A stretch of 64,000 nucleotides of DNA from Phanerochaete sordida (lineage: Eukaryota; Basidiomycota; Agaricomycetes; Polyporales; Phanerochaetaceae). The notes below the pieces were generated by a model. The model did not search any database, was not told the DNA's origin, and worked only from the letters and a program-made list of their open reading frames with translations. The stretch covers positions 124,001 to 188,000 of the forward strand of contig BPQB01000037.1 in assembly GCA_019973155.2 (NCBI GenBank), in the 5' to 3' direction. Positions within the stretch are counted from its first letter, which is position 1, and every line of letters begins with the position of its first letter. Position numbers and translations under genes: made by a program. Below, one piece after another: positions 31,858 through 44,346 of the stretch.

Positions 31858-33525
31858 TCACCTTGCATTGCGCTCCGCCTCTTCCTCTCTCATCACCTCG
31901 ATGATCTCCCCAAGCGTGTCGTGCAGCCAGGGGTGCCCCACGAGCTCGATTCCGCTCCAGCGCTCCTCGGGATCGAGGCGGACCATCAGGTGCAGGAAAT
32001 CCATGAACAGCGCGAGCTCGTGGTCGTTGAAGCTGCTTGGAAGCGGCGGCCTGTAGTCGTCTGCGCCCATCAGGCCGTAGAAGATCAATGTCTCCAGGCC
32101 GAGACCGACGTGTTTAGGTGGAGACATGAGGCTACCTGTGGTACGAGTAACACGTCGGCTGCAGCCCCATAATCGAGCAGAAATAAAATGCAGACCATCG
32201 CTGTTGAACCACTTGTGCGCATGCCGCCCCTGCGCGATCAGCGCAGGTGGGAAGTTCCCCAGGGTGTGGACCATGCCACGGAGTATCGCCTGCGGGTCGC
32301 CCGTTTCGGTGTCGTGTTCGAAGAGCAACCTGCTTGTTGCCCATTCGAAAATCTGGCAACGGATGCATCAGTTTCTCCGTTGCAGATGCATGGATCTGCG
32401 CACGTACGAGGCAGCCCAGGTTCCAGATGTCTGCTTTAGGGCCCCAGGGTGCTCCGAGGATGACTTCTGGAGCGCGCAAGTGATGTGGCTGGATCAGGAA
32501 GTCGTGCTTGCTGTCGTTCGCCACAAGGTGCGCTGCCCGTCACTGTGTAAGCGGCACCGTCTCTGTTAGGCCAACACGAGCTCACCGTTCTCCAGATCCG
32601 TCAACGCAACAGACAGCTCTCGTCTCTCGACCTTCGGGAAAGGCACAGGACCGACGTGATCCTTCGTAGGATCGAGACCTGCAAGAAAGGCCTCGACGAC
32701 CGCGGTCTCGTTTCTCGCCTTTGGCTGTATTAAAATATTATCGGGGTGTATATCTGCAGAGACAACTTCTCAGCAGCGCCGCGCCACATCCGCCCTCGTC
32801 GGCGCACCTGTGTGCACAACGCCCTTCACATGCAGGAAATCCACCGCGAAGCACAGCGAGATGCAGACCTGCTTGAGGACGTCCCACGGCAGCGCGCGCG
32901 CGCCGGGGTGGTACAGCGTGCGGATGCTCTCGCCGAAGAGCGGCATGACGAGGCATTCGACGGCGCGGCCGTCCGGCCCCTCGGGTGACGGCAAGGCGAA
33001 GGCGTCGAGGAGGATCGGGAGCGCGCCGGCGCCGGAATGATCATCCTTCTCGTAGTCGGCCATCGTGATGAGGTGCTGCGCGCCGCTGCAGCCGCATGGC
33101 GGTAAGGGCTTGTGTGGCGACTGCACCTTCATGGCGAGGTACTGCCCGAACCTGCGGGTCTTCTAGACCAGAGAAGTACAGAGCGGCGCAGAGAACTCAC
33201 TGTGCATCGGCATCTTTGACGAGCCAGATCGTCGAGTGCTTCTGTCGCGCGAGGCAGTGCAGGACTTCGTATCGGTCGCGGACGGTGCTGCCCACTTTGA
33301 TTGGGGGCGTCCTGGCGGGGCTCGAGGGCCAGCTGCTTGAGTATCGCGGCCGGCACTGAGCCCAGCGGAGCGTCCAGCGCGCGAGTGTCGCGTTTGAAGA
33401 TGTTCGGCGTGCCTGCTGTGCAGCCGCGGGTGAGATGTCTGGACGGACGAGCGTGTGCAACTTACGCCACGGAAGATAGCAGTTGACGGGAAGCGCAGCG
33501 CGACATTGAAAATCTGCGACGGCAT
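31858..33525 (-). CDS. SRPK-like serine/threonine protein kinase
   Basis: Exons read MPSQIFNVALRFPSTAIFRG; ...KVGSTVRDRYEVLHCLARQKHSTIWLVKDADAQ; RFGQYLAMKV (catalytic Lys); FLHVKGVVHT-DIHPDNILIQ (catalytic loop); and ALTDLENA (DFG position, Asp kept). They continue with FLIQPHHLRAPEVILGAPWGPKADIWNLGCL (APE and F-helix) and a final exon ending LDPEERWSGIELVGHPWLHD. The pattern LTDLxNA...LRAPEVILG...DIWxLGCL resembles SR-protein kinases and their many agaricomycete relatives. Between exon 1 and the G-loop the most protein-like frame (NIFKRDTRALDAPLGSVPAAILKQL) does not join cleanly to KVGSTVRDRY: a C5 run near 33,302 looks like one base too many. Confidence 0.75.
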
Positions 33526-33860
33526 CGGGAAGTCCGCAAAACTAGGGATGCTTCCGTCAAGTATACGCTCAGGCAGTGGTCGCTGAGCAGGACGAGAGAA
33601 AACGTAGATATTAATCCAACCGTGAGAACTAGGATGATGCTGATCACATGGGATGCGACGCGAGCGCTGCTATGAGATGACAACTCCACGAAGCCATGAA
33701 AACTGCAAGAAGAAAAATGAACATCGGACATGTACAGCAACAAAATAACGCACCTCAACATATCTCGACCAAAAGCGTCGCGCTCACACTGTACATACAC
33801 TTGAGCAGACCATAAGAGTCACCAAGAAACTCATAGATCCCAACGCTAAAACAAGCACAT

Positions 33861-36192
33861 CTACCGCTCGATCCCATGCTCGACCGGTATACCGAGCTCC
33901 TCGAGCGCACGCCGGCCGCGCTCCGCCCAGTAGCGCAGCGCCGCGGGGTCCTCGAACCATAGCGGTGCACCGTTGCCCTCCTCCTGCGCCTTCGTCCGAT
34001 CCACGGCCTTCCACTGCGGCGTCTCCTTCTTCTCTGCGCCAGGCTCGTCCCCGAGCGGCGCGACACTCGACGCGTCGTCGTTCCCCGCAGGCGCGGCGCT
34101 TGCGCCGCGGTAGCGCACACGCTTGCGGCTGTCCGCGCTCCTGCCGTCCTCCTCGAGGGCCGCGCCCTCCGCCTCCTGCACCGCTTCCTTCTCGACCTCC
34201 CCGGCACCACCCTCGCCGTCCTTCTCCACTGGCACGTCGCTCTCGACAGCACCAGCAGCATCGCCGGACCCGCTGCCCCCAGCGTCCGCAGTGTCGCCCT
34301 CGGCAGCACCACCTGACGGCGGCGCACCACGCGGGCCCCAAAGCCCGCCCGCGCGCACCCACGCCGCGACGTTGCGCTCGCGCTTCACGGCGTCGAGCAC
34401 GCCGACGACCGCGAGCAGCGTCGGGTCGTACTCGTCGTCGTCAGCCTGGGTCGCCTCTGGTGCCGCAGCGGCCTTGGCGAGCTTCTCCTGCCGCTTGCGC
34501 GCCTTCTTCTCCTGGCGTTTGCGTTTGCGCGTCGCATCCTTGTCGTCGTCCGCGTTCGCATCAGCGACATCAGCAGCGTCAACCTCTCCTGAGGCCTCCG
34601 CGGGTGCCGCTGCTGCGTCCGTTTCGCCTGTCGCGGCGTCTACAGCGCCACCAGCCCCAGGATCGACGTCCCCAGAACATTCGCCCTCAGCCAGCTCGCG
34701 TCGCGCCTCCGCAAGCTCTTGCGCCTCCTTCTCCCGCGTGAAGACCGCGAGGTCGCGCGCACGCGCACGCGCGTCGTACTCGGGCAGGCAGACGTGGTTG
34801 TACGGCTGCCGCGCGGCCTTGGCGGGGCTGTCGTCGAGGAGCAGCGTGCTGAGTGCGCTGTGGACATGCAAACGCGGGTTGCGTGGTGGGCAGGGCGAGA
34901 GGAGTGGAGACGACCGCGTATGGGTAGGCGCGGGCGAAGAGCGTGGCGAGGAGCTCGGTGGCGGGGACGTGCGCGCCGGCGACTCGCCGCGCGTGAGCTT
35001 GGGCAATCGTGACCACACGATGTTCAGGTCTTTGATGGTCTGAACCTTTTGGCCTGTGTGTCGCACATGGTCGACGTGAGTGTATGCGGCACGACCATGC
35101 GGATAAGCACGCACGATAATGAGACTCGCTCAGCCCGAGCGTGTCCCGTGCCCATATCGCGAGGAGGCGCGGTCGTTCGCCTCCGCGCACTTCGCCGGTA
35201 GCCTCCGCGTACACGTCCTCGCCGAACACGCGCTCGACCATGCCGCGCACGCTGTGCGGCTGCGCGCTGCTCCAGACCATGACGTCGAGCCATTCGCGTG
35301 TGGCCGGCGCGAAGAGGTACGCACGGAATGCTGGCGCGTACGGTCGCGGGTGTGCGCTGCGCAGGCGCGGCGTCGCCTCGTGCGCGTTGTTGGCATGGTT
35401 TTCCCGGCTGTCCGCGGGTTCGTCGCCGGGCTTGTCGTCGCGCGTGCGCGCCCACTTGCCCTTGGGTCGGTACGCGGAGCGGAAGACGAGCGTGCCGTTG
35501 AGGTCGAGGATGAGCAGTTTCCGCGCATCACTTGGAGAGTCGAGGGGCGAAGGTTTCTGTTCGGAGAGGTCGATATATGCTGGTGACGGTGCGCGGGGAG
35601 GTGGTGGTGGCGGTGGAGGTGGCGAGCGCGCTCGTTCGCGTGACCGTGGACGTTTTTGGTCGGTATTGGAGTAATTTCGCGCGTCGTCGTAGCGAGAGTC
35701 GTGTCTTGAGTTGTGAGAGTGATAGCCTCTCGTCTGCCCGTAGTATGGCCCTGGTGCAGTCGAGCTGTGAGGATGTTCAGGCGCATATATCGATGATTCC
35801 TGGTAGGGTTCTGAGCCTTGCGCTTCGTCGCCAGCCCAGTGCGATGGGCCATCGTCTCCTCTTGAGGACGACGCAGCATGGCGATGGTACTCACCATACG
35901 CCTGTCTGCCCCCATTCGCGCCATCTCGTGAGCCATACCCATCGGTATACGATTGGTACGGGTACGGCTGGGGATAGCTGTTGTACCCGTCGGCAGAAGC
36001 GTGCCCGTGGTTCTGGTACGGCTCGCGGTAGTCCGTAGGATGCGAGTAGTACTGGCGTCCGTAGGCGTAGTCTTGGTCATTGTAGTAGCGATACTGGTCT
36101 TGCCACGGCCCTGGCCGCCTGTTGTACCGCGAGTAGCTAGCATTGTAGTCGGCGCCGTAGCGTGTGTAATCGGGGCGGTTTTTGTAGGCCAT
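33861..36192 (-). CDS. FCP1/NIF-domain phosphatase-like protein
   Basis: Start at MAYKNRPDYTRYGADY; an ATG at 36,240 is also in frame. Residues 1-200 are Tyr/Arg/Gly/Pro-rich and disordered, with RARSPPPPPPPPP. The FCP1 homology domain begins LLILDLNGTLVFRS, then MVWSSAQPHSVRGMVERVFG, then after an intron QTIKDLNIVWSRLPKL and TLLLDDSPAKAARQPYNHVCLPEY. The signature Asp-x-Asp is Asp-Leu-Asn here, as in one fungal subfamily, so activity is uncertain. A 40-residue Ser/Pro insertion sits between VWSRLPKL and TLLLDD. The C-terminal half is Glu/Ala-rich with a basic KRKRQEKKARKRQEKL stretch and ends LGIPVEHGIER. Probably nuclear. A DDE transposon starts about 90 bp upstream of the ATG. Confidence 0.8.
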
Positions 36193-36283
36193 GGAGAGCC
36201 GGCCGAGAAGTGTGCGCTTCAGGTTGGCGGCGTGTATCACAACGAGAACGTGCGAATGGTCAAGACGAAAGGAGGGCGGAGAG

Positions 36284-36385
36284 GTGACTGTGGCGGAAGA
36301 AAATGCCGGCTGGTGTAACTTACCTCTGTAAGTAAATAGTGACCGTATGCCTGTAGGTAAGGGGTGTAAGTTACAGTTTCTTACC
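36284..36385 (+). repeat. Left outer inverted repeat of the DDE transposon
   Basis: Begins GTGACTGTGGCGGAAGAAAA and contains several TTAC/GTAAG words. Inverted partner at 39,761-39,840. Confidence 0.7.
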
Positions 36386-36449
36386 TAGGCGTCTAACTGG
36401 TAAGCTACCGTAAGTAAACGTATGTAACTGGTACAAGTTACAGTACTGT

Positions 36450-36475
36450 TAAGATAGACCCAGCTCATTCTCGCC
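36450..36475 (+). repeat. Inner inverted repeat, left
   Basis: 26 bp, perfect inverted match to 39,409-39,434, starting TAAGATAGACCCAGCTC. Better conserved than the outer ends, as expected of a transposase-binding site (inference). Confidence 0.8.
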
Positions 36476-36668
36476 CACTATGGTCACACTGTGACTATCA
36501 CGCGCGCTTGAGAATTTGGTCTGTTAACGTCCAAGTATGTACATTGGAATAATTAGCCGGACAATGGTGCTGGACGCGGTGTAAACCGCGTCTTCGTGCG
36601 AGAGTGATGCCGGAACCGCCATAGAAATCGCGACCACGGCTTGAGAGAACGACGCGCACGTATACATC

Positions 36669-39115
36669 TCATTCCCCCACCATCTCCAGCTGCCCCTCGA
36701 GCTCTAGCTCCTCCAACACGTCAATCCCGGGAAGTACTCGATGGCCGGAATACTTCCTCTCCGCGTACGCAGCAGCCTTTCCGGTAAGGCCGTAGCGGTA
36801 CCCATCCATGAAGCGACGCGTGCGTGTGAAGAAACGTCGAATGGTGCAGATATCGACGACCGCGAGTGCCTGAGCGACGTTCGTTTCGAGGACCGCCTCG
36901 AGCGACGAGTCGGGATACATGCGGTAGGCCCGTTTGGCTGTCCCCCAGCACTGCTCGATTGGATTGAGTTCGCAGTGGAATTTAGGGAGGAAAAGAACCT
37001 GGAAGCCGCGCTCTTTGCAGTGTATCTCGAGCAGAGACACGGCTTCTTGGAAATCGGGCTGATTGTACATGACGCGCCGACAGCAGCAGTCGAGCGCAGG
37101 TGGTGCGCACTTGAAGTTCCCGCACTGCGCTGGGAGTTTGCTGACGTCTATGCCGCGCTCTGCCAGGACGATCTCCATCCCTTTGAAGACGTGAGCCTGA
37201 GGGTGGCCCTCGGGGAAGTAGAGGGACTGGGAGGATCCGTCGGGCAACCTAGCCCCTGTCATAGGTATCTTCGTCTTCTCGAGCTTCCCATCAGGCTTAT
37301 AGAGGGGTTTCTTTGTCTTTGCGTCCCTGACGGGCACCTCGACGCCGAAGTAGAAGTCCTGCTTCTTGGTCGGCCCCATGGACATGTGAAGAGCCGAAGG
37401 ACAATCGGCAGAACGCTTCTTATGAGTCGGTGCGTTATCATAGATCAAGATGTGGTCGTCATGAGGGTAATGACGCTGTAGGATGTCCATCGCGATCGTT
37501 GCCTGCGCGAGGACGTCTTCACTTTCGAAGTAGCCCTGCCGGTTCTTCCCCGCCTTGAAGAAGACTTGTGCGGTCTCCTTTCCATCTGGAGAAGCCAGCC
37601 AGCCATAGTCCGCGGAGACGAAGTCAGCGACCATGAGTGAGGCACCTTCCCCTTTCGGTCTTGGCTGTTTACTGCCTCCGCCCTTCTGCCAGTAGACGAG
37701 TCGACGGTCGTGCGCGTAGAACGTCGACTCGTCGTGGTACCACAGGACCACTCGCCGCTGTGGCGGCCCCGTCGCCAGGGCATCCGGAACTACGATCTCA
37801 GTTCCCTCCTTGGACCATAGGCGGAGCCTGGAGTCGATGGCCTCCAGGGCAGGAAGAAAGATCTTGTTCCGGTAAGCGACCACATCGCCCCTCTCGTGGC
37901 CGTCGACGAACTGCCCCTTGGCAGCCCGAGTCCAGCGATAGTCCAGCTTATGCATCCAGACCTGTGCCGTGGATAGGGAAATTCCTCCACCTAGGCCGTG
38001 CTCGAGCTGCACGAGAGGATCGGCAAGAAATTCAACGATGTCCATGGCGCGGACATATTTCCCAACGCTCAGAAGGTGCGAGTTGATAGCTTCTTTCAGC
38101 TCTGGCTTCTTCTCGATAAGAGCTTCGTTCCAGGTGCCCATCTGGGATACCGGAAGTGCGTGACGATCGGCGATGAAGCTGCGCGTCCACTGGCGCAACT
38201 GCTTCGCGTGGTATTCACCTGTCTCCCCTTCCTCCCACAGCCGCGCGATCTCCAAGGAGCCTGCGATCCATGTAGAGGTGCCCTTGATATACCGGTTGAG
38301 GAACATACGCATCTGCTCGAGTTTGCGCTGCAAGTCGTCGCCTTTCTCAAAGTGTAAGTGGCCAATTCCGTTCCGCCTTCGAGGGCGTAGAAGGTTGCTG
38401 ATGTCGCTATGTGCAGCTGTTGCTTCTCTGATAGATGGCGCAGGCTGAAACCGAGGCTTAGGGCTGCTACTCGAGGAATGGCTCTGGCCTTCATCGGCTC
38501 CAGAAGCAGCAGGTGCGTGATATGAACGTTTCTCGTGCTTCTGTTGCGCTACCTTCGCCCGCAGCGCCTCCAGACGACTTTCAGGTGCGTCTGGCGCGTC
38601 CGTGCTCCGAAGAACCCACCCATGCGGTATCTTCTGCCGCACTGGGTCGTTCTGCCGAGCAAGAGCAGCCTGCGCATCTTCATCCGGTAGTTCTTCTACT
38701 GTCACAAAGCGGCGGAACAGGGTAGGCAAAGGGCTCCTTGGCATAGATTGGTGCGAGATGTGTGTATTGATTATGGGAGTGTGTACAGGTGGTGCGAAGG
38801 ATACCGCTGGGGCTGCGGAATGGGAGACAGGACGACTTGCGGCTAGATAGGCCATGGTTCGCTCCTGTGCGACTTGGTCACTCCAAGTGGGCTGAGAAAT
38901 GTGGGCCAGGGTCTCTGAGCGATGCTTCATGACCTGCTCAACTGTCATCGGGACCATGTCCTGCAGTCATCACACTCACGGTCAATATTTCCCTGATAAA
39001 TCTCGATTATGCTCACATTTACCCTCTCCTCAGGTTCATCCACCTTTTTCCGCTTCGACCAGGCCTTCTGCAGGTTCTCTAATGCAGCCTGAGCCTTCCG
39101 TTTGCGTGGAGACAT
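36669..39115 (-). CDS. DDE superfamily transposase (Tc1/IS630-like)
   Basis: Two exons, 39,023-39,115 and 36,669-38,960, give about 794 residues. Exon 1 is MSPRKRKAQAALENLQKAW with KRKKVDEPEE. The N-terminal half contains helical segments around FLNRYIKGTSTWIAGSLEIARL and GGGISLSTAQVWMHKLDYRW (DNA-binding HTH-like). The catalytic core has WYHDESTFYAHDRR (first Asp), HILIYDNAPTHKKR (second Asp) and FHCELNPIEQCWGTAKR (acidic third residue), the DDE layout of Tc1/IS630-type transposases. A Cys-rich insertion CGNFKCAPPALDCCCRR lies between the second and third catalytic residues. The frame is intact, so the element may be recently active. Confidence 0.9.
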
Positions 39116-39408
39116 AGCAAGCGTGTGTTATCATCCCGGACGCCGCTCCCGCTATTCCCCTCATTACTTTTGGTGATTGACCCGCCGAGTCTTAGTGCTT
39201 ATGTAACTTTGGCCTCCTTGACCTCCGGGAGCGTGTCATCTTATTATGTTTTCACTGCACGCATAAATTGAAAACGACCAGATGTAGGTACAATGTGTAT
39301 GTATGGCATATCGCCGCCGAAACTCGCCTCCGGATGCTGTAGAGAAAGTTGATCGATTTCTCGATGTTTGCCCCAGCGAAGCGTGACGGCGCTTGAGCAC
39401 GTGATGTA

Positions 39409-39434
39409 GGCGAGAATGAGCTGGGTCTATCTTA
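39409..39434 (-). repeat. Inner inverted repeat, right
   Basis: Perfect reverse complement of 36,450-36,475. Confidence 0.8.
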
Positions 39435-39760
39435 GGGCCAACACACCGATCATGATCATGAAAGCGTGCTCGACGGCGTGTGGCGTCAGGCAACTAATTA
39501 ATTCTCGATGATCTGGATGTAACTTGTAATCAGTGCTGGAAGACGCACCATCATTCAGTGACGTCCGGTACCCCGTCTGGTAGGAAGAATCAACCGTGGA
39601 GACGCGAAGCCTGAGTCTGGCAGGGGTCTGTCGCCTTCGGGTAGCTACACCTTGAGCTACACTCACTTGCCAATCACCAGATACTTTCTGACTACTCACA
39701 GGGCACAAACATCTTTATACTAGTGAGCCGTACTGATTACACCCGAATTTAGTGGTCGCT

Positions 39761-39840
39761 GTAAGAAATGTAGCTTACCGGCAACGTACCGACTTATTTA
39801 CGGATGGTAAGTTATATCTGACTTTCTTCCGCAACGTCAC
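39761..39840 (-). repeat. Right outer inverted repeat of the DDE transposon
   Basis: On the reverse strand it starts GTGACGTTGCGGAAGAAAG and continues to TTTCTTAC. Partner of 36,284-36,385. Confidence 0.7.
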
Positions 39841-40127
39841 TAAGTGGGCCCACTCGGTTCTGAAAATCAGGCGGGTCCCGACGTTTTAATGCGCCCTCTA
39901 AGCGCGCGAGATCGATGCGCCACTACTGGCGCGCATTCGGCGGTTATGGCTTGGCCACTGCTTGGTCGCCTACCATCATGTTGTACGAAGCAGACTGTAA
40001 GTCAAGCATCGATCTCCTGAGAAAAGACATATGACTGACTGCGTATGATCACTCACATAGATAACGGTAACGCAGCCAAATGCATCGAAAACCAGTCATG
40101 TCTCATTAACTTTGGCACATCTTGCAG

Positions 40128-42486
40128 CGACGGTGGCGTCATGGAATCGACCCTACGTCGGCGAGGATCATCGCATCCTTGTCGATGCGATCTGCAGCAT
40201 GAAGAGAGATGCAGGGGGAGAGTCCTACAAGAACATTCTGCCCATAATTCAGAGCTCAGGAATGGGGAAGTCAAGGCTCGCCCATGAGGCCAGCAGGATT
40301 CTCGTCACCATACCGCTGAATATACGCCGAAAGGAGGCCTTAGGTAGGACCAGCACTACTTACTGAGCGATCTGATCTAATATCATTACAGCATGGCCTA
40401 TGCCCGACGACTGTGCTCGGGACTTCCTCGAAGCTTCACGCAGCATAGACGCAGCGTACGCGGACCAGCTTGCTTTCTTCGCTGCGATGCTGCGATGTGC
40501 TTCATCCCGCATCAGTAGCCTATTACCTGGAAGGTCGTATGCTGATGAAGAGGATCTAGCCGGAGACTGGATCGAGTTTCTTGAGGCTGACAACCGCCGC
40601 GCAAGAAACGATTTTTACAAAGAGGTCGTGCAGGTAAGCTACTTTTTGTCACCCCGCTGTCGATACTTAATGTCCTTTTGTTTACGCGGAAAAGGAGACC
40701 CGCGCGATTCTCACCGACGCCGGCCTCCCTGCGCTGCATCTGGAGGTAAAGCAGTGGGATCCGATAGCACGCAAAGTGCAGGCCCGTGCGACGGAGTATT
40801 TACAACAGCTGGTCCACGACATAGAGGCCCGACTGACCGGCCAGCGCAAGCACGCCGAGGTTGCGCTGCTCATCTATATCGACGAGGTTTACGATCTTTC
40901 CAGAATACGAAGAGGCGGTTCCGAATCGTTTTACGACACGCTCTTTCGCGCCTTCACCGCCCTGGGTCCTGAGAACCCTCTCTTCCTACTCACAATCACC
41001 ACACATCCTGCCGTTGCACTGCATGCGAACCTGCCGATGCGCCACCAGCCACCATACTCGGAACTGCCCTTTGACGTTCTTCTGGATCACCGGCCGTTAT
41101 TCTCGCCGAACTCCATGACACTTTGGGACGTCGCGCAACCGAGTTTCATGGCCAACTTCGGCCGGCCGATGTGAGTTGCGCGTCCCGCCCGCAATATTTG
41201 TGCCATACTCACGAGAACTCAGGTTCGGGACGAGGCAAGCAGCAATGAAGGCAACCCAATTCGACGTGCGGCGCTTCGCGTTGCAGAAACTCATTTGCTC
41301 CTCCTTCCTCCAGTTCCGGCCTCAGAAAAGCCCACCTGGGCCAGGAAAACGCCCTTCCCTGGAGATAATCTTTGCTATACTTTCTACGCGGCTCGAAGTT
41401 GACTTCGATCTCGCGTCTGAAGAGGCCCGTCTGCTCACAGAGGAGATGGTGTACAAGCACATGCGGATCGCCTTCATATTCCCGGCCCACGGCGACTACA
41501 TCATTACGGGTACGCCATCGGAGCCGCTCCTTGCAGAGGCAGCCGCGGAGTTCATGTGCCTCTGCACGGACGTCAGCTGGCTGCGCGAGCTCGCGAACGC
41601 CGCGTCCCGCGCCCTCATCAAGATCACCTGGAGGGGCGACCTCCTCGCGCGGCTGCTCCTGACCCTGTCGTTCGACCGCGCCGGCGACCCACATCGCCGC
41701 GCGAGTGCCTGGGACGGCGAGCGCATGTACAGCCCTGCGGTGCCGCTCGTGGACTTTCTGCAGGCCCTCTTCGCGGACCAGTGGCACGACGCGGTCCTCG
41801 ACGCGAAGGCCATTGGCTCGGCTCCCGATTCAGTGCCGCTGCGCGAGGCGTTCGAGCACGCCTTCGTGCGCTTCTCGCACTTCATTGAGTTCAACGGGGA
41901 CCACACCCTCGATGCCCACGTCGCCCTCGCGGCCGTCGCCCGCGGCTTCGCCATCCGGCTCGTGCCCACGCAGAGCGCGATCAGCATCGCGATTCCGGTA
42001 GTCATGAAGGACGAGAAGCTCTGCGTGGATCTGATGTCGTTCATCTTCATCCAGCTCAAGACGAAGCCCGAACCCGCGCGGCGGCCGGCGCCCGACTACC
42101 TCGACCGCGTCTTCCAGGGACTCGCGCACACCCATCCGGTCATACACATCGTCATGCAGCTGCACCCGGACAAGGCTGTGCCGGAGGCCAGTATCCCGCA
42201 CGAAGATGACGCTCGGACGGAACACCCGTGCTATGGGCTCACGGCCTATGGGGCCTCGTCTGTTGTATACAAGGTCCTCGACGGAGCGGACCCAAAGCAC
42301 CCCGCGACTCTCCTAGACTCGGAGCCGCTCTCCGACTCATACCTGGGGCAAGACTCAAGACGTCTGTTCCACCAGCAGCGGCTGAAGTTCGAGTGGAGCA
42401 GCGGCCCCGCTACTTTCGATTGGATGGGAGATGAGGACGCGAGGCCGCAGGTAGAGGAGACCGTGGAAGGAGTATTTGCAGACTAA
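40128..42486 (+). CDS. Agaricomycete P-loop NTPase of unknown function
   Basis: Four clear exons. The first reads ATVASWNRPYVGEDHRILVDAICSMK and has a Walker A motif IIQSSGMGKSRLAHEAS. The second is WPMPDDCARDFLEASRS to NDFYKEVVQ. The third has the Walker B motif ALLIYIDEVYDLSR and LLTITTHPAV. The last runs from FGTRQAAMKATQFDVRRF to VEETVEGVFAD. The total here is about 720 residues. The start is unresolved: a possible first exon begins at ATG 39,946 (MAWPLLGRLPSCC), but its join is unclear, and relatives as I recall them have more sequence before this point. The DDE transposon ends only 106-288 bp upstream, so the 5' end may have been lost or altered. ATP binding is expected; function unknown. 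Confidence 0.75.
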
Positions 42487-43507
42487 TGAGGTCCCCTGCC
42501 GTCCTTGTCCTTGTACGTTTGATTGCGGATGTTGTATGTAACACTAGTGTACTTATTGTCTATGGTCTGGAGCATACCGCCGTCAATATTCGATCTCGTT
42601 GATCTGGGCGAGAACTCATGGAGGTGACTGTCCGTCGTTCCGGATGTAGGGTGCACGGAGGGAGGGCAGGCCTCATGCAGGTGCGCGCTCATATAGAATC
42701 GTCATAAACACGTCGAGGCATACGTAGGCCGGGCGCGCTCTCCGATAGTTCCGTTGCCGCAGCGGGAGCATGCTCGCGGCTGCGCTTGAGGGCGAGTGCA
42801 GCTGCGTCGGACTGTTCAACGGACCGCACGAGAAGGTACGTCTCCTTGGAGCAAGTGGCGTCTTTTTCTATGGGCTGCCGGCGCGGTCAGAGCTCACGTC
42901 GAGACCCAAGACGGGCGGAGACGACTCACCATGCGTGGATCGCCGTTGAAAAGCGTGGACGCTGTAAGGCTTCCCGTGACGCACCGCGACTAGTCGCTGA
43001 GCTGCCTTCGGACTTGGTAGGGCACGCCGCAGGCCTCCAAGACCATGGCCGTCGTGCTGCCAAGGACGTCTATACGCGTGCGCGGTGACGCTCTGCCCGC
43101 AAGTCACGCAGACGTTGAGGACTGTTCAGAAACATGGAGTTCGATCTATCGTAGCGCACGTACTTATATTCTGCATAAAGGATTAGTGTGTTGAAGAAGC
43201 TCGGGCAATGGGGCGCGCAGGCCTCATCGTACACGTCCTCAAAGTTCTGCACATCCACAGCCGTTCCCAAGCTGACGCAGACCATGAAATAAACATCATA
43301 GTGGACATGCCACAGTGCCTCTGCCAGAGAGCAGGATAGAAGGAATCGCCAGTCGCGTGAATGTAAGGTTCGGCCTTGTCGAGAAGCGCGTCCTATATAT
43401 GCCGACGGCGTTCATGAGCAAATAGATGTGTTGCGGGACTAGCGAGACATATAGTGCGTCTTTTATGTTGTGAGAGCCAAAACAATCAAGGTGACGACCC
43501 AGAAAAT
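42487..43507. other. Region with unresolved minus-strand exons
   Basis: Two stretches look coding by composition on the minus strand but I could not assemble them. The one near 43,150-43,350 reads LLSCSLAEALWHVHYDVYF then VDVQNFEDVYDEACAPHC. The one near 42,700-42,850 reads VRSVEQSDAAALALKRSRE and ends MPRRVYDDSI-stop. Frames between them are interrupted. It could be a small multi-exon gene or a decayed one; no family recognised. Confidence 0.3.

Positions 43508-44346
<839 letters not shown>

Larger units (their letters stand above)
36284..39840. mobile_element. DDE transposon with long inverted ends
   Basis: Outer ends 36,284-36,385 and 39,761-39,840 are inverted, diverged copies: both start GTGAC..TGCGGAAGAAA or close to it, then TAACTTACC, GTAAGTAAATA or GTAAATAAGT, and TTTCTTAC. 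An inner pair at 36,450-36,475 and 39,409-39,434 is a perfect 26-bp inverted match (TAAGATAGACCCAGCTCATT and onward). The body encodes a transposase on the minus strand. Subterminal DNA is rich in GTAAG/CTTAC words. No target-site duplication was evident. The right side carries about 240 bp more than the left between inner and outer repeats. Confidence 0.8.

Noticed and set aside
34123..35043. 306-codon plus-strand frame, Ser/Ala-rich
   Set aside because: Antisense shadow of the GC-rich FCP1-like gene; no start context or motif.
36284..36290. TA target-site duplication for the DDE transposon
   Set aside because: Flanking bases differ (AG on the left, TA on the right), so no duplication can be claimed.
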